64,000 nucleotides of DNA, taken from positions 49,593-113,592 of the forward strand of contig JACTAT010000214.1 in the NCBI GenBank assembly GCA_014526335.1, read 5' to 3'. Under the pieces are notes generated by a model. The model searched no databases, was not told the origin of the DNA, and saw only the letters and a list, made by a program, of their open reading frames with translations. The translations under genes were made by a program, and so were the position numbers. Positions 62,042-64,000 of the stretch are shown here, piece by piece; position 1 is the first letter of the stretch, and each line of letters begins with the position of its first letter. The DNA comes from Chrysaora quinquecirrha. Its lineage: Eukaryota; Cnidaria; Scyphozoa; Semaeostomeae; Pelagiidae.

Positions 62042-62450
62042 TGTTTATGTATATATTGTAAATATTGCTACAAGGAGCATGGACCTGACAGAATTATAAA
62101 AAGAAAAAAAAAAAAAAAGGACTTCTTGACTTGAGTATTATTAATTTATAGTTTATTTTCTTGTTGACTAGCAATTTCTTCTATTGCAAGTGCATAACAC
62201 TTGCAAGGGGGAGTGTTAGAAATTGTCAGACATTACTATGAAGTATTAGAACGTTTTGGTCACATGACTATCATGTGATGTTAGATTTAGAGCATGCATA
62301 GCTATCGAAAAGGTAGACACTATAAAACGCCTATTGATAGAAACGAGATAGCTATCTGGAATAATGTAAACATCAAATACTGTAAGATTAATACACTTTG
62401 TCTTAGTATGTAGTCAATACAATTTTGAAAGAGAAAATTTTTTTAATCAA

Positions 62451-64000
62451 ATCCACAGCCTTTATCCAAACTTTACAACTATCCCCTCTGCAAACCAAAA
62501 ATTTATATATTTAATGACAAACGAGAATAAAGTCTTCCTAGAAAATTTCAGTGCCTTTACTTATGAAATTTACGACAAACGTACTGCTTTAGAGAAGTAA
62601 GCTTTTCTAGAATTAGAATAATGATAATTTTTTTACCTTCTATGGATGATTGATAAATTGAACTGTTAGTTTTAGTTTACTTTCTTTTGTAATTTTAATA
62701 TTTTGTATTTTTTGTTAGCATTGTAGACCATGTATTTGTAACTTATTTAATATTTTGTACTCTGATTTTTGTTAGTTCATGAAAATTGTAGACCATGTAT
62801 CTAATAGATATAATGTGTCTTACATAAAAAAGCGCCAAATCAATCTCAGGTGCGGCGCTAATTAGAGGGCGGCGCTTAAAAGAGGGCGGCGCTTATTAGA
62901 GGAAATACGGTGTGGTACGATAATGTGAAGGTGAACAGCAATCGGTGCACAGAAAACAGCGGGATGACCAATGAGATAAGGTCGAGAGGTTCGAGAGAGG
63001 AAACGAACTCTGTTTCGACAGAGGCCGAAATGATGGGGGCTTTAGGTTTTCCCAGCTGTGCTAGGTCAAAATAACAGCGATTCATTTAGAATTTATACTC
63101 GAGGTTTTATCTGATTCCTAAGGAACGGATTGCGATGCAAGTAAAAAGTGTTGCCGCAGAAAAAATTGATAAGTTAAGCAGCTGATTTTGAGCATTTACA
63201 ATTAAGAATTCTCTTTTGCAAGAGACTATATAGAGGTTTCATACTCGAGTGTTTGTGATGAACAAAGCTTAATCTGATGTTACTGTAATCCGCGTCACGG
63301 GCATAAGTTGTACTTTACGCATGTATCAAATGTTTCCTTGAGTAGTTTCGAGCTTTGCTTACATGCAAATGTCTCTGTACAGTAGTCATTAAACGGCATG
63401 TGCAGTTAAAATTAAGGAACTATTAAGGAACTTTTGGAACTACAATCGTCTCAAAAGAGGTAAAAAATAAGGAACTTTAAGAATGAGGCCTTGAGCTAGG
63501 TTCTTTATAAAAAAAGCGTGTAGTCAGGGATTATTTTCGAACAAAATGTTCTGCGACCTTAGGAGATACGCTCGCAGAATATAGCTTTGGTTTTACTTTT
63601 CGCGACATGATTTTGCTTGTCGCCTGTAATTTTTCATTACTCTTTCAGGTGTATCGCGTCCCCATATCAAGCAAAGAGTCGCACGTGTAGCCGCGGCTTA
63701 AAGAACAAATTGAGCCTGGACGTAATACACGTTTTTTTTATAAGGAACCTTAACTCTGAATTGAGGCTGGAGTTCCTTAATTTTCAACAAAATGAGGCTG
63801 AAGTTCCTTATCCTGTTCCTTTTCGTGAGATATGTTTGAACACTAATTTTACAGCAAATTCATATAAACTTGCTTCATTTTCTAACTTAAAATATAAATG
63901 GAGTCTTTCTGGAAGAGCGATGGAAAATACATTGTTATTCTGCTATTTTTTGCACAAATCGTCTTATTCTTTACAAAAATTATTTTCATCCGAGCCTCGG
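62451..64000. other. No gene; repeats
   Basis: GAGGGCGGCGCTTA(TT) words at 62845-62905; an inverted E-family MITE at about 63300-63530 (CTACTCAAGGAAACATTTGA complement, TTAAGGAACTATTAAGGAAC, then TATAAAAAAAGCGTGTAG); and the left end of another E copy from 63726 (ACACGTTTTTTTTATAAGGA) that runs to at least 63830. Confidence 0.6.

Larger units (their letters stand above)
56022..62450 (+). mobile_element. BEL/Pao LTR retrotransposon
   Basis: The 5' LTR starts TGTTAGAAATTG at 56022. A primer binding site beginning TGG is at 56291-56309 and contains GGAATCGAGCC, complementary to a tRNA T arm. Gag starts at 56442 and pol ends at 62041. A polypurine tract AAGGGGGAG abuts the 3' LTR start at 62214. 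The LTRs are identical for 85 bp (56022-56106 and 62214-62298) and then unrelated. The 3' LTR has a TATAAAA box at about 62322. The outer right end is uncertain. Confidence 0.9.

Overview
This is a eukaryotic, intron-rich, AT-rich animal window, probably an early-branching metazoan such as a cnidarian. That placement is an inference from a SoxB-type HMG gene, a 7TM receptor with FMRFamide-receptor-like ends, introns of a few hundred bases to about 1.5 kb, and dense MITE/SINE/LTR content. No bacterial-style operon, CRISPR array or intact tRNA gene was seen. Most small open frames are chance frames in repeats or read over real exons on the other strand.

Layout. (1) 818-25119, minus strand: a nearly complete FANCD2 gene (Fanconi anemia DNA cross-link repair). 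I resolved about 35 exons by splice sites, phase and alignment to vertebrate FANCD2. The start codon is at 25119 and the C-terminal exons lie beyond the left edge. The monoubiquitination lysine is conserved in a 50-nt exon. Introns carry MITEs, tRNA-derived SINEs, a 200-bp satellite, fold-back hairpins and GACA-like simple repeats. A MITE sits inside or at the edge of one coding exon. (2) 26594-27676, minus: an intronless SoxB-like transcription factor gene. (3) 28770-30515: three mobile elements nested in one another, one with an 8-bp target duplication. (4) 35002-49408, minus: a DDX3/PL10-type RNA helicase gene of which 12 exons are recognisable. The exon(s) for the DEAD motif itself and everything after the start of the second RecA domain were not found. 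A hAT transposon (39338-43018) lies in one of its introns, and an 800-bp TTAG repeat in another. (5) 49409-53600: minisatellite, SINE, LINE tail and a TIR element. (6) 53639-54675, minus: a rhodopsin-type GPCR with a frameshift after TM1. (7) 55190-55700: a 500-bp CACCTTCAAC-type satellite that looks seeded by a SINE tail. (8) 56022 to about 62450, plus: a BEL/Pao LTR retrotransposon whose two LTRs share only their first 85 bp. (9) 62450-64000: repeats only.

The host genes do not form a functional unit: FANCD2 (repair), Sox (transcription), DDX3 (RNA metabolism) and the GPCR (signalling) are ordinary neighbours. The interest lies in how mobile and tandem DNA has reshaped them: an exon hit by a MITE, a duplicated splice donor, missing helicase exons, a frameshifted receptor, co-varying MITE subfamilies and nested insertions that reveal target-site duplications.
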